DNA of 64,000 nt from Leptolyngbya sp. FACHB-60 (GCF_014695775.1 NZ_JACJOX010000028.1:62001-126000), one strand, 5' to 3'. Shown: positions 41,960-51,315, numbered from the stretch's first letter. Notes: a model not told the origin generated them from the sequence alone. Program-made: numbers and translations.

Positions 41960-42685
41960 ATGACCGTTGACCAACGCATCATTGTGCCCCTGGACGTGTC
42001 CTCAGCCCCAGCCGCCTTGGATCTAGTGGATGCAATCCCTGAGGTGAGCTTTTGGAAGGTGGGTCTGGAGTTGTTTGTCAGCAGCGGGCCGGGCCTGATT
42101 CAAGAACTTAAGGCGCGGCAGAAGCGCATTTTTCTCGACCTCAAGTTTCACGATATCCCCAACACCATGGCTGGTGCCTGTGCGGCAGCGGGGCGCTATG
42201 GAGTCGATCTGCTGACCATTCACGCGGCGGCGGGCCAAACCGCGATGGAGGTAGCGCAACAAGCGGCGATCGCCGGAGCTGAGTCCGTCGGCGTAGAGCC
42301 ACCTCTGGTGCTGGCTGTTACCTTACTGACCAGCATCGACCCTCAAACCCTAGCCGTTGAGCTAAAAATTCCCCTTGACTCGAATAGCTATGTGCTGCAA
42401 ATGGCTCTACTCGCCAGAGACAGTGGCCTGAGAGGTGTGGTCTGTTCACCCCAAGAGGCCAGCCAGCTGCGGCGCTTTTTGCCCGCTGATTTTGTCTTGG
42501 TGTGCCCTGGGGTACGCCCCGCCTGGGCCGACAGCCAAGACCAGCGCCGCACCATGACCCCGGTTCAAGCCTTCAACGCTGGGGCCACCTGCCTGGTGAT
42601 TGGCCGACCGATTACCGCCGCCCCCGATCCCGCCGCCGCCTTTGCGCGCATCTGCGAAGAATGTTCTACCGCGATCGCCCCCTAG
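41960..42685 (+). CDS. pyrF: Orotidine 5'-phosphate decarboxylase
   Basis: The 241-residue TIM-barrel protein shows [18 protein letters not shown], the catalytic [10 protein letters not shown] (Lys and Asp of the active site), LTIHAAAG and the phosphate-binding [12 protein letters not shown]. It catalyses the last step of UMP synthesis. It starts 33 bases after accB and its last 25 bases overlap the next gene, so efp-accB-pyrF and the following gene are probably one transcript. Confidence 0.95.
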   Translation: MTVDQRIIVPLDVSSAPAALDLVDAIPEVSFWKVGLELFVSSGPGLIQELKARQKRIFLDLKFHDIPNTMAGACAAAGRYGVDLLTIHAAAGQTAMEVAQQAAIAGAESVGVEPPLVLAVTLLTSIDPQTLAVELKIPLDSNSYVLQMALLARDSGLRGVVCSPQEASQLRRFLPADFVLVCPGVRPAWADSQDQRRTMTPVQAFNAGATCLVIGRPITAAPDPAAAFARICEECSTAIAP

Positions 42686-43332
42686 TCCGCCAAGCGGCTC
42701 TGGCTGCGGGTACCGTACTGCTGCTGGCGCTGGGTAGAGATCTTCAAGCTCAAGAGCTGCCTGAGCCTGAGCCTAACTATCTCCGACCTACCGAACCCTG
42801 CCCAAGCGACATCCAAGTGCTCGCCACTCAACTTTTGGCCGATCTGCCCAGCTATGCCAACCGGGTGTCAATCCGCAACCTAGATCTATCCACCAATCCC
42901 ATCCAACCTGTGACCACCATCTTGGTGGCCAGCGCCCCTGACTTCACTCCCCTAGATCTGTCCCAGCTATCTCCCGTTGGGGCTGCCAGCGAGCGTGAAC
43001 CCGATGCAGACTTGCAGCAGGTGTTTTTCACCACCCTAGAGCGGCAGTACTGGCAAGAACGGCCGATATCCCTGCAACATCACCACTGGTTGTTTCTCGC
43101 CTCCACCCAGGACGGTTGGCACCTGGCCCTGCTGTTTTCTAGCCTAAGCCCCTATCCAAGCAGTGGCTCCTTAGGCTCCAACGCTCGCCCCCCCCCCCCC
43201 CCCCCGGAGAGCAGCGACGGCATTGTGGGTCAGGCGGTGAGGCTTTGGCTACGCGACTGTCGGGCGGAGGCAGTGTTTCCCCCGGGCACCGAGGTCGAAA
43301 GCGTTTCCCCAGACCCATCGACAAATCCGTAG
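42661..43332 (+). CDS. Secreted hypothetical protein containing a poly-C coded proline run
   Basis: ATG 42661 lies inside the end of pyrF in another frame; the longer upstream frame is pyrF shadow. The 223-residue protein has a signal peptide ([22 protein letters not shown]), then [39 protein letters not shown] and [20 protein letters not shown], a pattern I associate with a conserved cyanobacterial secreted family of unknown role. An 18-C tract encodes five of six consecutive prolines (residues about 177-182), then [21 protein letters not shown]. The last 103 bases overlap the convergent cofH gene. Loss or gain of one C would change the C-terminus. Confidence 0.65.
   Translation: MFYRDRPLVRQAALAAGTVLLLALGRDLQAQELPEPEPNYLRPTEPCPSDIQVLATQLLADLPSYANRVSIRNLDLSTNPIQPVTTILVASAPDFTPLDLSQLSPVGAASEREPDADLQQVFFTTLERQYWQERPISLQHHHWLFLASTQDGWHLALLFSSLSPYPSSGSLGSNARPPPPPPESSDGIVGQAVRLWLRDCRAEAVFPPGTEVESVSPDPSTNP
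43188..43205 (+). repeat. Homopolymer tract of 18 C
   Basis: Eighteen consecutive C residues lie in frame within the secreted hypothetical gene at 42661-43332. Deleting one C leads to a TGA about 12 codons later; adding one opens a frame that continues to a stop at 43451. Tracts of this length slip readily during replication and are also prone to sequencing error. Confidence 0.95.
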
Positions 43333-44453
43333 AGGGTGTCGCGCTGGCGGGCCGGGCGGTTGCAGGTGGCGATCGCCCCGCGCAGCTCTGCCACGGTCAT
43401 ACAAGTTCCCCCCTGGGCCCCGGCCATGGTGGTGATGTGCTCTTCCATTAGGGTGCCGCCGATGTCGTTGCAGCCCCAGGTCAACGCCTCGGCAGCACCG
43501 CTCAGCCCCAGTTTCACCCAACTAGGCTGATGGTTGACAATCCAGTTGCCCAAATAAATGCGCGCCACTGCCATCAGCAGCAGCGCATCGGCTAGCACTG
43601 GCTGGTCGCGCCCCACTCGGCGACGCAGGGGTTTGGGAGCCTCCTGCCCCACAAAAGGCAGCACAATAAATTCAGTCATCGCCGCCGAGTAGCCTGCCCC
43701 TAGGGACTGGCGCTGGAGTTGGCGCAGCTTTTCCAGGTGAGTGATCTGCTGAACCGGGGTTTCAATGTGGCCCGAGAGCATGGTGCTGGTGGTGGGCAGT
43801 CCTACCTCGTGGGCTAGCCCAATAATTTCCAGCCAGGTGGCGCTGTCAATTTTCTCAGGGCACAGCACCCGCCGCACGTCATCGTCAAGCACCTCGGCCG
43901 CCGTCCCAGGCAGTGACCCCACGCCAGCATCCATGAGGGCCAGTAGCACCTCGCGATAGCTCATTCCGTCCTGGCGGGCGATGAACTCCACCTCCTGGGG
44001 TGAGAATGCGTGCAGGTGTAAAGCCGGGAACGAGCCCTTGATGGTGTCCACTAGCTTCAGGTAGTAGTTCAGGGAGCGGCCGTTGATTTTGGCCTCGGGG
44101 TTCAACCCGCCCTGCATACAAATTTCGGTGGCTCCCACGGCAACGGCCTCGGTGGTTTTTTCGAGCATGAGGGCTACATCGAGCCAGTAGGCCCCCTCAT
44201 CCTCAGCATCACGGCGAAAAGCGCAAAAGCTACAGTGCTGCTCACAGATATTGGTGAAATTGATATTGCGGTTGACTACGTAGGTGACGGTCTCCCCCAC
44301 CTGTCGCTGGCGCAGGGTATCAGCCGTGTCGCGAATCGCCGCCAGGGCCGCTCGATCCTGCGGCTGCAAAAGCGCTACACCCTCAGTCGGGGTAATATCG
44401 CCACCAGCCAATGCCTTGGCGAGAATCTGCTCAATTTCCATAGCTGCCAGCAT
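43230..44453 (-). CDS. cofH: FO synthase subunit 2 (CofH), radical SAM
   Basis: The 407-residue protein has the radical-SAM cluster motif [10 protein letters not shown] (CxxxCxxC), the upstream RNINFTNI typical of CofH/Cof[23 protein letters not shown] and [12 protein letters not shown]. CofH joins tyrosine to the flavin precursor to make 8-hydroxy-5-deazaflavin (FO), an antenna chromophore of some cyanobacterial DNA photolyases. The partner cofG is not in the window. ATG 44453 is used; the ATG four codons later (44441) is equally likely. The C-terminal 30 or so residues beyond [10 protein letters not shown] look like a non-conserved extension that runs into the convergent gene. Confidence 0.93.
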   Translation of the reverse strand: MLAAMEIEQILAKALAGGDITPTEGVALLQPQDRAALAAIRDTADTLRQRQVGETVTYVVNRNINFTNICEQHCSFCAFRRDAEDEGAYWLDVALMLEKTTEAVAVGATEICMQGGLNPEAKINGRSLNYYLKLVDTIKGSFPALHLHAFSPQEVEFIARQDGMSYREVLLALMDAGVGSLPGTAAEVLDDDVRRVLCPEKIDSATWLEIIGLAHEVGLPTTSTMLSGHIETPVQQITHLEKLRQLQRQSLGAGYSAAMTEFIVLPFVGQEAPKPLRRRVGRDQPVLADALLLMAVARIYLGNWIVNHQPSWVKLGLSGAAEALTWGCNDIGGTLMEEHITTMAGAQGGTCMTVAELRGAIATCNRPARQRDTLYGFVDGSGETLSTSVPGGNTASARQSRSQSLTA

Positions 44454-44536
44454 CCACCGTTACAACATCACTTCTTTATTGTGGCGATATTGTGGCGATG
44501 GACTGGGTTTCTAGCAGGCAAATTTATTTCACCATC

Positions 44537-44576
44537 AAAAAGCCCGTGTTTCTAAGGCTGGAAACACGGGCTTTTT
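44537..44576 (-). terminator. Bidirectional rho-independent terminator
   Basis: A 15-bp stem (AAAAAGCCCGTGTTT with its exact complement) closes a 10-base loop, with a T-run on both strands. On the minus strand it lies 20 bases after the stop of the SDR gene at 44597, where it ends that transcript before cofH. Confidence 0.88.
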
Positions 44577-44596
44577 TGTCCTAAGGCTGACAATTG

Positions 44597-45655
44597 TTAG
44601 CCTTGGGCAACAGGCTCTAGGGTGGGGGTGGCAGGAGCCTTGGCCAGCATGTCGCTCAGTAGGCACTGGTCGCTGACGCTGCGATCGAGGGCGGTCTCCA
44701 GGGTGTAGCGGGGGCTCCAATTCAGCGTTTTCTTGGCCTTGGCGTTGGTGTAGCGAAAGGGTTTCAGCCGCGCATCGAGACTGGCGGGAATCAGCAGCCC
44801 CGGCAGGCGAGCCTTGCCCTTGAGCAATTGCTGGTTCACAAACCACGCCAAACTGGAGACGCCGCGCATCATACCCCAGGGCATCGGAATTACCTGGGGT
44901 GGGTTGTCGGTGCGCTTCACCAGGGCCTTGGTGAACTGGCGGCGGGTGGGTAAATTGTCATCCACCACGTTGATCACTTCGCCAGCAGCGGCAGCGCTGC
45001 CCACCGACAGCACGATGGCCTCAGCACAGTTTTCGACATAGGTGACCGGAATTAGGGCCTTGGGGCCGATTAGCAGCCACTTGGAGCCAAAGTCGGCCCC
45101 GTGGCAAGCGTTCCACAACGCCTCGCGGCCGTAGATCATGCCGGGGCGAATTAGGGTGACAGCAGCACCGTTGGTGTTGCCCCACTCACGCATCATGTCT
45201 TCTTGAATTAGCTTGGTTTGGGCGTAGGCGTCGCGATATTCGGGTTCAGACTCAATGGGAAAGGCTTCGTCGATCACCCGATTGGCCGAGGGTTTGAAGT
45301 AGTCGTACACCGAGAAGGTGCTGGTAGCTACCAGCTTCTTGACAGCGGCGGCGGTCATGGCACCCAGCAGGTTTTCGGTGGTGAGCACGGTGCCCGCAAA
45401 GCGATCGTAAAAATCGCCGCCCTTGACCGCCGCCAGGTGAATCACACAGTCAACATCGCTGAGGGCTTCGGCGATGCCGCGACTCTGGCGCAGGTCAACG
45501 CGCACTAGCTCCACCGCAGGATGGTCAGCCCAGGCCAGCTTTGAGGTGTCGGTAGCGGGACGCACCACGGCCTTGACGGCATAGCCCTGTCGCACCGCCT
45601 CGGCCACCACGTACTTGCCTAAAAACCCTGACGCTCCAGTGATAAACAGCTTCAT
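44597..45655 (-). CDS. NAD-dependent epimerase/dehydratase (extended SDR)
   Basis: The 352-residue protein begins LFITGASGFLGKYVVAEAV, carries VDCVIHLAAVKGGDFYD, the catalytic Ser in LVATSTFSVYDY and the YxxxK in DAYAQTKLIQED, then RPGMIYGREALW and VEVINVVDDNLPT-like sequence. It is probably a nucleotide-sugar or polyketide-like reductase/epimerase. It is coupled (ATGA) to the upstream Gfo/Idh/MocA gene, and together they look like a two-step sugar conversion unit beside the divergent Wza/Wzc genes. Confidence 0.82.
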   Translation of the reverse strand: MKLFITGASGFLGKYVVAEAVRQGYAVKAVVRPATDTSKLAWADHPAVELVRVDLRQSRGIAEALSDVDCVIHLAAVKGGDFYDRFAGTVLTTENLLGAMTAAAVKKLVATSTFSVYDYFKPSANRVIDEAFPIESEPEYRDAYAQTKLIQEDMMREWGNTNGAAVTLIRPGMIYGREALWNACHGADFGSKWLLIGPKALIPVTYVENCAEAIVLSVGSAAAAGEVINVVDDNLPTRRQFTKALVKRTDNPPQVIPMPWGMMRGVSSLAWFVNQQLLKGKARLPGLLIPASLDARLKPFRYTNAKAKKTLNWSPRYTLETALDRSVSDQCLLSDMLAKAPATPTLEPVAQG

Positions 45656-46710
45656 ACTCGGTTCTCCTCTGCAAGTAGGGTCTCAATCAGCCGGTTAGTC
45701 TTATCCATATCTTCAAAGCTCACCGGCATGGGCTGATCGTGAAGAATGGCGGCGTAGGTTTGGTCGAGCAGGCGGTGTAGCCCTTCGTAGGCGGTGCGCT
45801 GCATGACCTTGTTGCGGAAGTTTTTGACGCTGGAGCCCATTAGATCCCACCCGTTGACGAAGTGGTTGATCAGCGGTGAAAGTTGCTCACCCCCAGCCCG
45901 AGGAATCACGGTGCGCAGGTAGGGCTGAAACAGATCGGTTTCGGCGTAGCCCTGGCTGCCCCTGACAAACAGGGTAAAGCATTCGGGTTTGGTATAGCAG
46001 CTAAACCGCAGCCGGGCGTGCTGCTGGCCGTTGAGCAAAATGGCGTCGAGGTCGTCGTATTTAAACAGATCACCACCGCCGTGGTTGCTCCAAGCCGCAG
46101 CGACCCGCTCTACCTCGGGCATGAACCGCAGTAGCAGATAGGCCATGTGGGTAATGACATCGTGCACGACCCCAGCGGGCAGCTTGTGTACGGGGTTGGG
46201 GAGGTTGCGATCGGCAAAGCGCCCGCCGGCCTCGCGATAGCCTAGGGCCACGCGCACCTCAACCTCTTGCACCTCGCCCAAGGTACCGTCTTTGACCATT
46301 TCTTCGATTTTGAGAATGGCTTCGTTAAACCGGTAGTTATGGTTTTCGATCAGGTGCAGGTTTTTCTCCTGAGCCAGGTGCCAGAGGGTTTTGAAATCTT
46401 CGTAGGTGGGTGTAATCGGCTTTTCGCAGATGACGTGGGCCTGGGCATTGAGACAATCAGTGACCAGCTTTTGGTGAGTATTCGGCGGGGTCAGAATATG
46501 AACCACATCGGGCTTGGTTTCTGCCAGCATGGCCTGGTAATCGGTGAAGGCTTGGCCAGCATGAAATGTCTCAGCGGCATACTTAGCGGCGGCGGCAGAC
46601 AGATCGCACACCCCAACCAGCTCGCTGTGGTCAGAACTATCTAGAAAGCTTAGATGTTGTTTAGAAATAACGCCGGTGCCAATCACCGCAGCCTTTAGAG
46701 ATTTACCCAT
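45652..46710 (-). CDS. Gfo/Idh/MocA family oxidoreductase
   Basis: ATG 46710 is used instead of a TTG at 46728, placing the Rossmann motif AAVIGTGVISKQHL at residue 6. The 352-residue protein has VVHILTPPNTHQKLV, the family CEKPITP, NHNYRFNEAIL and GGVVHD-type sequence (PAGVVHDVITHMAYLLL). It oxidises or reduces a sugar derivative with NAD(P). It is translationally coupled to the following SDR gene and divergent from the polysaccharide export genes, from which it is separated by about 420 bases. Confidence 0.85.
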   Translation of the reverse strand: MGKSLKAAVIGTGVISKQHLSFLDSSDHSELVGVCDLSAAAAKYAAETFHAGQAFTDYQAMLAETKPDVVHILTPPNTHQKLVTDCLNAQAHVICEKPITPTYEDFKTLWHLAQEKNLHLIENHNYRFNEAILKIEEMVKDGTLGEVQEVEVRVALGYREAGGRFADRNLPNPVHKLPAGVVHDVITHMAYLLLRFMPEVERVAAAWSNHGGGDLFKYDDLDAILLNGQQHARLRFSCYTKPECFTLFVRGSQGYAETDLFQPYLRTVIPRAGGEQLSPLINHFVNGWDLMGSSVKNFRNKVMQRTAYEGLHRLLDQTYAAILHDQPMPVSFEDMDKTNRLIETLLAEENRV

Positions 46711-47126
46711 TGAAGATACCTGTAGCAAACCAGCTAAAACTAATCATAGAGATGTATCTAAACGGAAAAATTGAGCTACGCAGGGCTAAGTGTACCCGCC
46801 CCTAACTGCTGTACAGACTATACGGCTGAACTCAAGAACGTGGGAAAAGTAAGGAATATTGCCAAAAAATTCAGATCTATGGCTACACCGTAAAGCTTTT
46901 ACAAACTGCCATGCATAAAAACTGAAGCTCGGTTGTCGCACCCCCAGAGAGATATTGGCAGCGCGCCTAGTGATTGGCAATCTGATTTGGAAGGAGCGGC
47001 AGAGGAGCAAATTCAAAATTAACGCCATTCTTCGGACGAGGCTGCGCTGAACCCTGGCCCACCGCTAGGAAAATGGGTCAATATTGGGTATTCGTCCATT
47101 GCGATCGCGTCCCCAAGGTTAAAGCT
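46711..47126. other. Divergent intergenic region upstream of the Wza-like gene
   Basis: No convincing gene is present in these 416 bases. An 80-codon minus-strand frame at 46786-47028 has a random-looking composition and no ribosome binding site. The region must contain divergent promoters for the oxidoreductase and the export genes; I could not assign them. AT content is higher than in the flanking genes between about 46730 and 46930. Confidence 0.45.
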
Positions 47127-48239
47127 ATGGTTTTTTGTGGTTCAGCTCAATGCTGGGGCGCTCTGACGGGCCTTTGGTTGGCGATCGCGCTCGCCCCAGC
47201 GATCGCCCAGCCACCGCCAGCGGCATTACCCGCTCGCCAACCAGAATCTAGCCTAAGGTTGGAATCCGAGAGCCTGGACACTGCCTTTGACGACTACCGT
47301 CTAGGGCCTGGAGACGGCATTTTTGTTGGAGTGCAGCGGTTTCCCGACCTAAGCTTTCCGGCAACCCTAGACATTCAGGGCAATGTGGTGTTGCCCTTAG
47401 CCGGCACTGTCAACCTCGTTGGGCTCACTCTGGACGAGACCCGCGAAACAATTTTCAACCTCTACAACCAGTACGTGGTCAATCCCGATGTGTCGGTGAT
47501 TCTCACCACCCAGCGCCCGGTGGAGGTAACGGTGGTGGGCGAGGTGCCCCGTCCAGGCTTCTACCCCTTGCAGGCTCCGCAGCTATCGGTGGCGCTGCTG
47601 ACCGCAGGGGGCTCTACCACCCTGGCGGATCTGCGTTTGGTGCAGGTGGATCGGCCCTTAAAGAGTGGCGACGTACTCTCTCGCACCATAGATTTATTCA
47701 CGCCGCTCCTTCAGGGTGAACCCATTCCCCAGGTGAGGCTCCAGGACGGTGATGTAGTCACGGTGCCCCGGCTGGCCCCAGAGGATGTGGAGAGCTACGA
47801 TCGCGCCCTAGTGGCCAGCTCAACCCTAGCCCGGCCCGAAATTACCATCCGCATACTCAACCGAGCTGCCGGGGCACGCGGCGGGGAAGCTCGCTTTGGA
47901 GCCATAAATCTACGTAACGGCAGTCGTTTTTTAGATGCCCTGGCCGTGGCGGGGGTCAACCCTGATGTGGCCGCCTACAACCGCATTGCGGTGCTGCGAT
48001 TTAACCCCGAAACCGGCTTGGCCGATACGATCACGGTAAATGCGGGAGCGGCAGTAAATGGCGACCTGAGCCAGAACATTCCCCTTCAGGAAAACGACAT
48101 CTTGGTCGTTGACCGCAACCTGCTGGCGCGGGTCAGCTATGCTCTCAATACCTTTACCCAGCCCTTTCGCGATGTGTTGGGCTTCTTGCTCTTTTTTGAC
48201 TCACTGACCGATTCAGCAGACTCGTTATTTAGACCCTAG
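47127..48239 (+). CDS. Polysaccharide export outer-membrane protein (Wza/OPX-like)
   Basis: ATG 47127 (AAGG upstream) directly precedes a Sec signal (WGALTGLWLAIALAPAIAQ); a longer frame from 47073 is less likely. The 370-residue protein has the polysaccharide export domain (DDYRLGPGDGIFVGV, LPLAGTVNLVGLTLDETRETI, NPDVSVIL) and SLBB domains (VTVVGEVPRPGFYPL and the later NIPLQENDILVVDRN). OPX proteins form the outer-membrane exit of Wzy-type capsule and exopolysaccharide systems. The signal lacks a clear lipobox Cys. It is followed 23 bases later by its usual partner, a Wzc-like protein. Confidence 0.9.
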   Translation: MVFCGSAQCWGALTGLWLAIALAPAIAQPPPAALPARQPESSLRLESESLDTAFDDYRLGPGDGIFVGVQRFPDLSFPATLDIQGNVVLPLAGTVNLVGLTLDETRETIFNLYNQYVVNPDVSVILTTQRPVEVTVVGEVPRPGFYPLQAPQLSVALLTAGGSTTLADLRLVQVDRPLKSGDVLSRTIDLFTPLLQGEPIPQVRLQDGDVVTVPRLAPEDVESYDRALVASSTLARPEITIRILNRAAGARGGEARFGAINLRNGSRFLDALAVAGVNPDVAAYNRIAVLRFNPETGLADTITVNAGAAVNGDLSQNIPLQENDILVVDRNLLARVSYALNTFTQPFRDVLGFLLFFDSLTDSADSLFRP

Positions 48240-48262
48240 GGTCTTAGACCCTGAAAACGGCG

Positions 48263-50443
48263 ATGGTTTCTCCTTTTATTAAGCGCTATCTGCTGGCCCT
48301 AGACCGCTACAAGTGGCCTGGTCTGGCCACCCTGCTTGGTGTTTTGGGAATTTCGGCGGTGGTGGCTATGCAGCCCCCTCCGCCCCCGCAATACCGAGCC
48401 GAGGGGGTGCTGGTACAAAACGCCCCGGTGGTTGCCCTAACCGCCACCGGAACTGAGGTGCAGCAGCGGGGCCAGGGCATTATTTCGGAGGAATTTTTGC
48501 TGGCCGACGTGCTGCTTCAGCAGGTGTCCCAGGAGCTAGAGCGGCGAGGGATGGCGATGGATCCCGAAACCTTGCGCTACCGTACCACCGTCAAACTGGA
48601 GGGGGAAGAAAACCTGGTGCAGCGGGTGACAGTGACCTTTCGTGGAACCGACGAAGAGCAGGCCCAACTTGCCCTCAGTCTGCTGTTTGAGGCGATGGTA
48701 GAGCTGAGTCGAGTTACCAACCGCGCCAGAATTCGAGCCATTGTGACAGCGCTAGATGAGCGCCTGCCCGCTGTAGAAACCGACCTCCGAGCCGCCGAAC
48801 AGGCCCTCGAAGCCTACGATCGCACCGAAGGCCCAGCCATTCAAGCCGCCCTCGACGGCAGCCTGCTAGGGGCAATCTCGGGTGGGCAGCAGCAGCAGCG
48901 CCAGAACCAAATCACTTTGGCGGGCCTAGATTCCCAGATTCAAAGCCTGCAACAGCAGCTGGGGCTGACGCCGGGGCAGGCATTTACCGCTTCGGCCCTG
49001 AGTGCTGACCCGATTATTGCCCAGCTGCGATCGCAGATTTTAGAAAGCGAAACTCAGCTCAAGCTGCTGTCGGCCACCCTGCGCGAGTCGCATCCCACCA
49101 TTCAGGACCTGCGCCAAAATCTAGCCGCCTACAACGCTCTGCTGGCCGAGCGCGCCCAGGAGGTGATTGGAGGGCAAGACTTGGCTGCCCTGCCCAGTGT
49201 CAGCGAAGTGCGCCAAAACAGTAGCCTCGACCCGGCCCGCGCTGCCCTGGCCAACCAGTTGGTGACCCTCAGCGCCCAGCGGGCCGCCCTGGCCAGCCAG
49301 CAGCAGGTGCTCAGCCAAAGCGATGGCCAACTGCGTCAGCAGTACTCCAGCCTGCCCAACAAGCAGCTGGAGCGCAACCGCCTCGCCCAGCAGGTCGCCC
49401 TCAACCAGGCCCTCTACGACCAAATTCAGGCCAAACGCATTGATGCCCAAGCCGCCGAGGCCGAGACTGCCAGCAGCCTCACCGTCGCCCAACCGCCCAC
49501 CACGACGCTCCAGGCTGACCCACCCACCAGCCCCGTCGTGGTTATGGCTGTGGGCGGCCTACTAGGGGTTGTCGCCGCCGGAGCCGTGGTCTTTCTGCTT
49601 GATCTGCTCGACAGTACCGCCCGCACTCCCGACGATCTCCAGGGCATTTTGAGCGATCAGGATGTGCCGATGCTGGGGTTAGTCCCGGCCCTGGCCGCCA
49701 CGTCTTCCCAGGGCTGGCCGATTCTCTACCAGCCTCACACCCCCGACCTTGAGATTTACGAGCGACTGCGCAGCAGCCTGCGGCGGGCGGGCAGCCTGTC
49801 TGAGTCTGGAACACCCCCGCGGGTGGTGCTAGTAGTCAGCAGCCGGTCGGGAGAAGGTAAAACCACCAGCGCCTTTAACCTGGGCATTGCCGCCGCCCGC
49901 GCCGGACGCCGGACCCTGATTGTCGAAGCTGATCTGCGCCAACCCTCCTGCGGTCACCGGCTGGGGGTCAAGCTCAATCCAGCTGCCATCTCTGAGCCGC
50001 TGCACTACTATGCCGGGCGGCAGCAGGAGCCAATTCAGCTCGCGCCCTGGGTCGAAAATCTGTATCTGGCTCCCAGCCCCGGCCCCCAACCCCACCCGGC
50101 GGCAATTCTCGAGTCGAGCGAGATGGGGCAATTTTTAACCGATGCCCGCGCTCGGTTTGATCTGGTGCTGATCGACGCGCCGCCCCTAGGCAATAGCAAT
50201 GACGCCCTGCTGCTCGGGGCCACCAGCGATGGGCTACTGCTGGTGACTCGCCCCGGCTACACCGACAAAGCGGTGCTAGAGGCTCTGTTAGAACAGCTGT
50301 TAGAAAATGAAGACCTGCCGCTGCTGGGTGCGATCGTCAATGCCGCCGATCGCACCACCGCCGCGTCTGCCACCCTTTCCACCACGGACAGTGCCGCCGT
50401 CACCCCCGGCCCCCAGCCCCTAATTCGCTCCATCGACTTTTAG
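48263..50443 (+). CDS. Wzc-like polysaccharide co-polymerase with BY-kinase-type ATPase domain
   Basis: The 726-residue protein has a first span near residues 17-36, a long periplasmic Wzz/GumC domain rich in coiled coil (about 150-400) and a second span (VVVMAVGGLLGVVAAGAVVF). The cytoplasmic ATPase follows, with Walker A SGEGKTTS (from Ser529), Walker A' LIVEADLRQPS and Walker B FDLVLIDAPP. This is the fused form of bacterial tyrosine kinases that control chain length and export. The C-terminal tail (ending TPGPQPLIRSIDF) lacks the tyrosine cluster normally autophosphorylated, so regulation may differ from Wzc of E. coli. It is co-transcribed with the Wza-like gene. Confidence 0.88.
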   Translation: MVSPFIKRYLLALDRYKWPGLATLLGVLGISAVVAMQPPPPPQYRAEGVLVQNAPVVALTATGTEVQQRGQGIISEEFLLADVLLQQVSQELERRGMAMDPETLRYRTTVKLEGEENLVQRVTVTFRGTDEEQAQLALSLLFEAMVELSRVTNRARIRAIVTALDERLPAVETDLRAAEQALEAYDRTEGPAIQAALDGSLLGAISGGQQQQRQNQITLAGLDSQIQSLQQQLGLTPGQAFTASALSADPIIAQLRSQILESETQLKLLSATLRESHPTIQDLRQNLAAYNALLAERAQEVIGGQDLAALPSVSEVRQNSSLDPARAALANQLVTLSAQRAALASQQQVLSQSDGQLRQQYSSLPNKQLERNRLAQQVALNQALYDQIQAKRIDAQAAEAETASSLTVAQPPTTTLQADPPTSPVVVMAVGGLLGVVAAGAVVFLLDLLDSTARTPDDLQGILSDQDVPMLGLVPALAATSSQGWPILYQPHTPDLEIYERLRSSLRRAGSLSESGTPPRVVLVVSSRSGEGKTTSAFNLGIAAARAGRRTLIVEADLRQPSCGHRLGVKLNPAAISEPLHYYAGRQQEPIQLAPWVENLYLAPSPGPQPHPAAILESSEMGQFLTDARARFDLVLIDAPPLGNSNDALLLGATSDGLLLVTRPGYTDKAVLEALLEQLLENEDLPLLGAIVNAADRTTAASATLSTTDSAAVTPGPQPLIRSIDF

Positions 50444-50505
50444 CTGGGAAGCCCATAGGGTAGGATCATAGGCTGTAGCGTCTAGGAATGTTGAGGAGCG
50501 ATCGC

Positions 50506-51216
50506 TTGCCTACCCTGGGAGTCAACATCGACCACATTGCCACGATTCGCCAGGCCCGCCGCACCGTTGAGCCCGACCCCGTGGCCGCAGCAGTGCTGGC
50601 CGAGCTAGCCGGTGCCGATGGCATCACTGTGCATCTGCGCGAAGACCGTCGCCACATGCAAGACCGCGACGTGCGTCTGCTGCGGCAGACTGTGCGCACC
50701 CACCTAAATTTGGAGATGGCCGCCACCGACGAAATGGTGGCGATCGCCCTCGACGTCAAACCCGATTACGTCACCCTGGTGCCCGAGCGGCGCGAGGAAG
50801 TCACCACCGAAGGCGGCCTAGATGTGGCTGGTCAACGCGATCGCATGAAAACTGTGGTCAGCACCCTCCAGGACGCAGGCATTCCCGTCAGCCTGTTTAT
50901 TGATGCCGCCACCGACCAAATTGAGGCTTCAGCCCAGGTGGGTGCCCAGTTTATCGAGCTGCACACCGGCCCCTACGCCGAAGCCAAAGCAGAAGCCGAC
51001 CTCCACCGCGAACTCGACATTCTCGCTCAGGGAACGGCACAGGCGATCGCCCACGGCCTGCGGGTCAACGCCGGCCACGGCCTCACCTACTGGAACACCC
51101 CCCCCGTCGCTCGCATCCCCGGCATGGAAGAGCTCAACATTGGCCACAGCATCGTCAGCCGCGCCGTGCTCGTCGGACTAGAGCGCGCCGTCCGCGAGAT
51201 GAAAGCGCTGATTTAG
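50506..51216 (+). CDS. pdxJ: Pyridoxine 5'-phosphate synthase
   Basis: TTG 50506 is the preferred start because AGGAG lies 8 bases upstream and the product then begins at the usual [20 protein letters not shown] 50488 would add six residues. The 236-residue protein shows [57 protein letters not shown] and [11 protein letters not shown], covering all PdxJ active-site segments. It condenses an aminoacetone phosphate with deoxyxylulose 5-phosphate to make vitamin B6. Confidence 0.95.
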   Translation: MPTLGVNIDHIATIRQARRTVEPDPVAAAVLAELAGADGITVHLREDRRHMQDRDVRLLRQTVRTHLNLEMAATDEMVAIALDVKPDYVTLVPERREEVTTEGGLDVAGQRDRMKTVVSTLQDAGIPVSLFIDAATDQIEASAQVGAQFIELHTGPYAEAKAEADLHRELDILAQGTAQAIAHGLRVNAGHGLTYWNTPPVARIPGMEELNIGHSIVSRAVLVGLERAVREMKALI

Positions 51217-51232
51217 AGACGAGTTAGGTACC

Positions 51233-51315
51233 AGGTTTCAGGTCTCAGGTCTAGGGTAAGGCCAAGCCTGAACTTGAAACTTGCACCTGAAACCCTACAC
51301 CTAAAACCCTACACA
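51233..51315. repeat. Self-complementary word cluster between pdxJ and ycf54 (element C)
   Basis: Left-hand words AGGTTTCAGGT, CTCAGGT and AGGTCTAGGGT (51233-51257) face right-hand ACCTGAAACCC, TACACCT and AAAACCCTACAC (51285-51312). AGGTTTCAGGT matches the complement of ACCTGAAACCC at 10 of 11 positions. The words are also tandemly repeated within each arm, so several alternative hairpins are possible. The cluster ends just before the ycf54 ribosome binding site. Confidence 0.5.

Noticed and set aside
42502..42660. Upstream extension of the secreted poly-C protein
   Set aside because: It overlaps the conserved end of pyrF, is Arg/Pro-rich, and would place the signal peptide internally.
46786..47028. 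80-codon minus-strand frame between the oxidoreductase and Wza-like genes
   Set aside because: Composition is random-looking, there is no ribosome binding site and no recognisable domain; more likely divergent promoter DNA.
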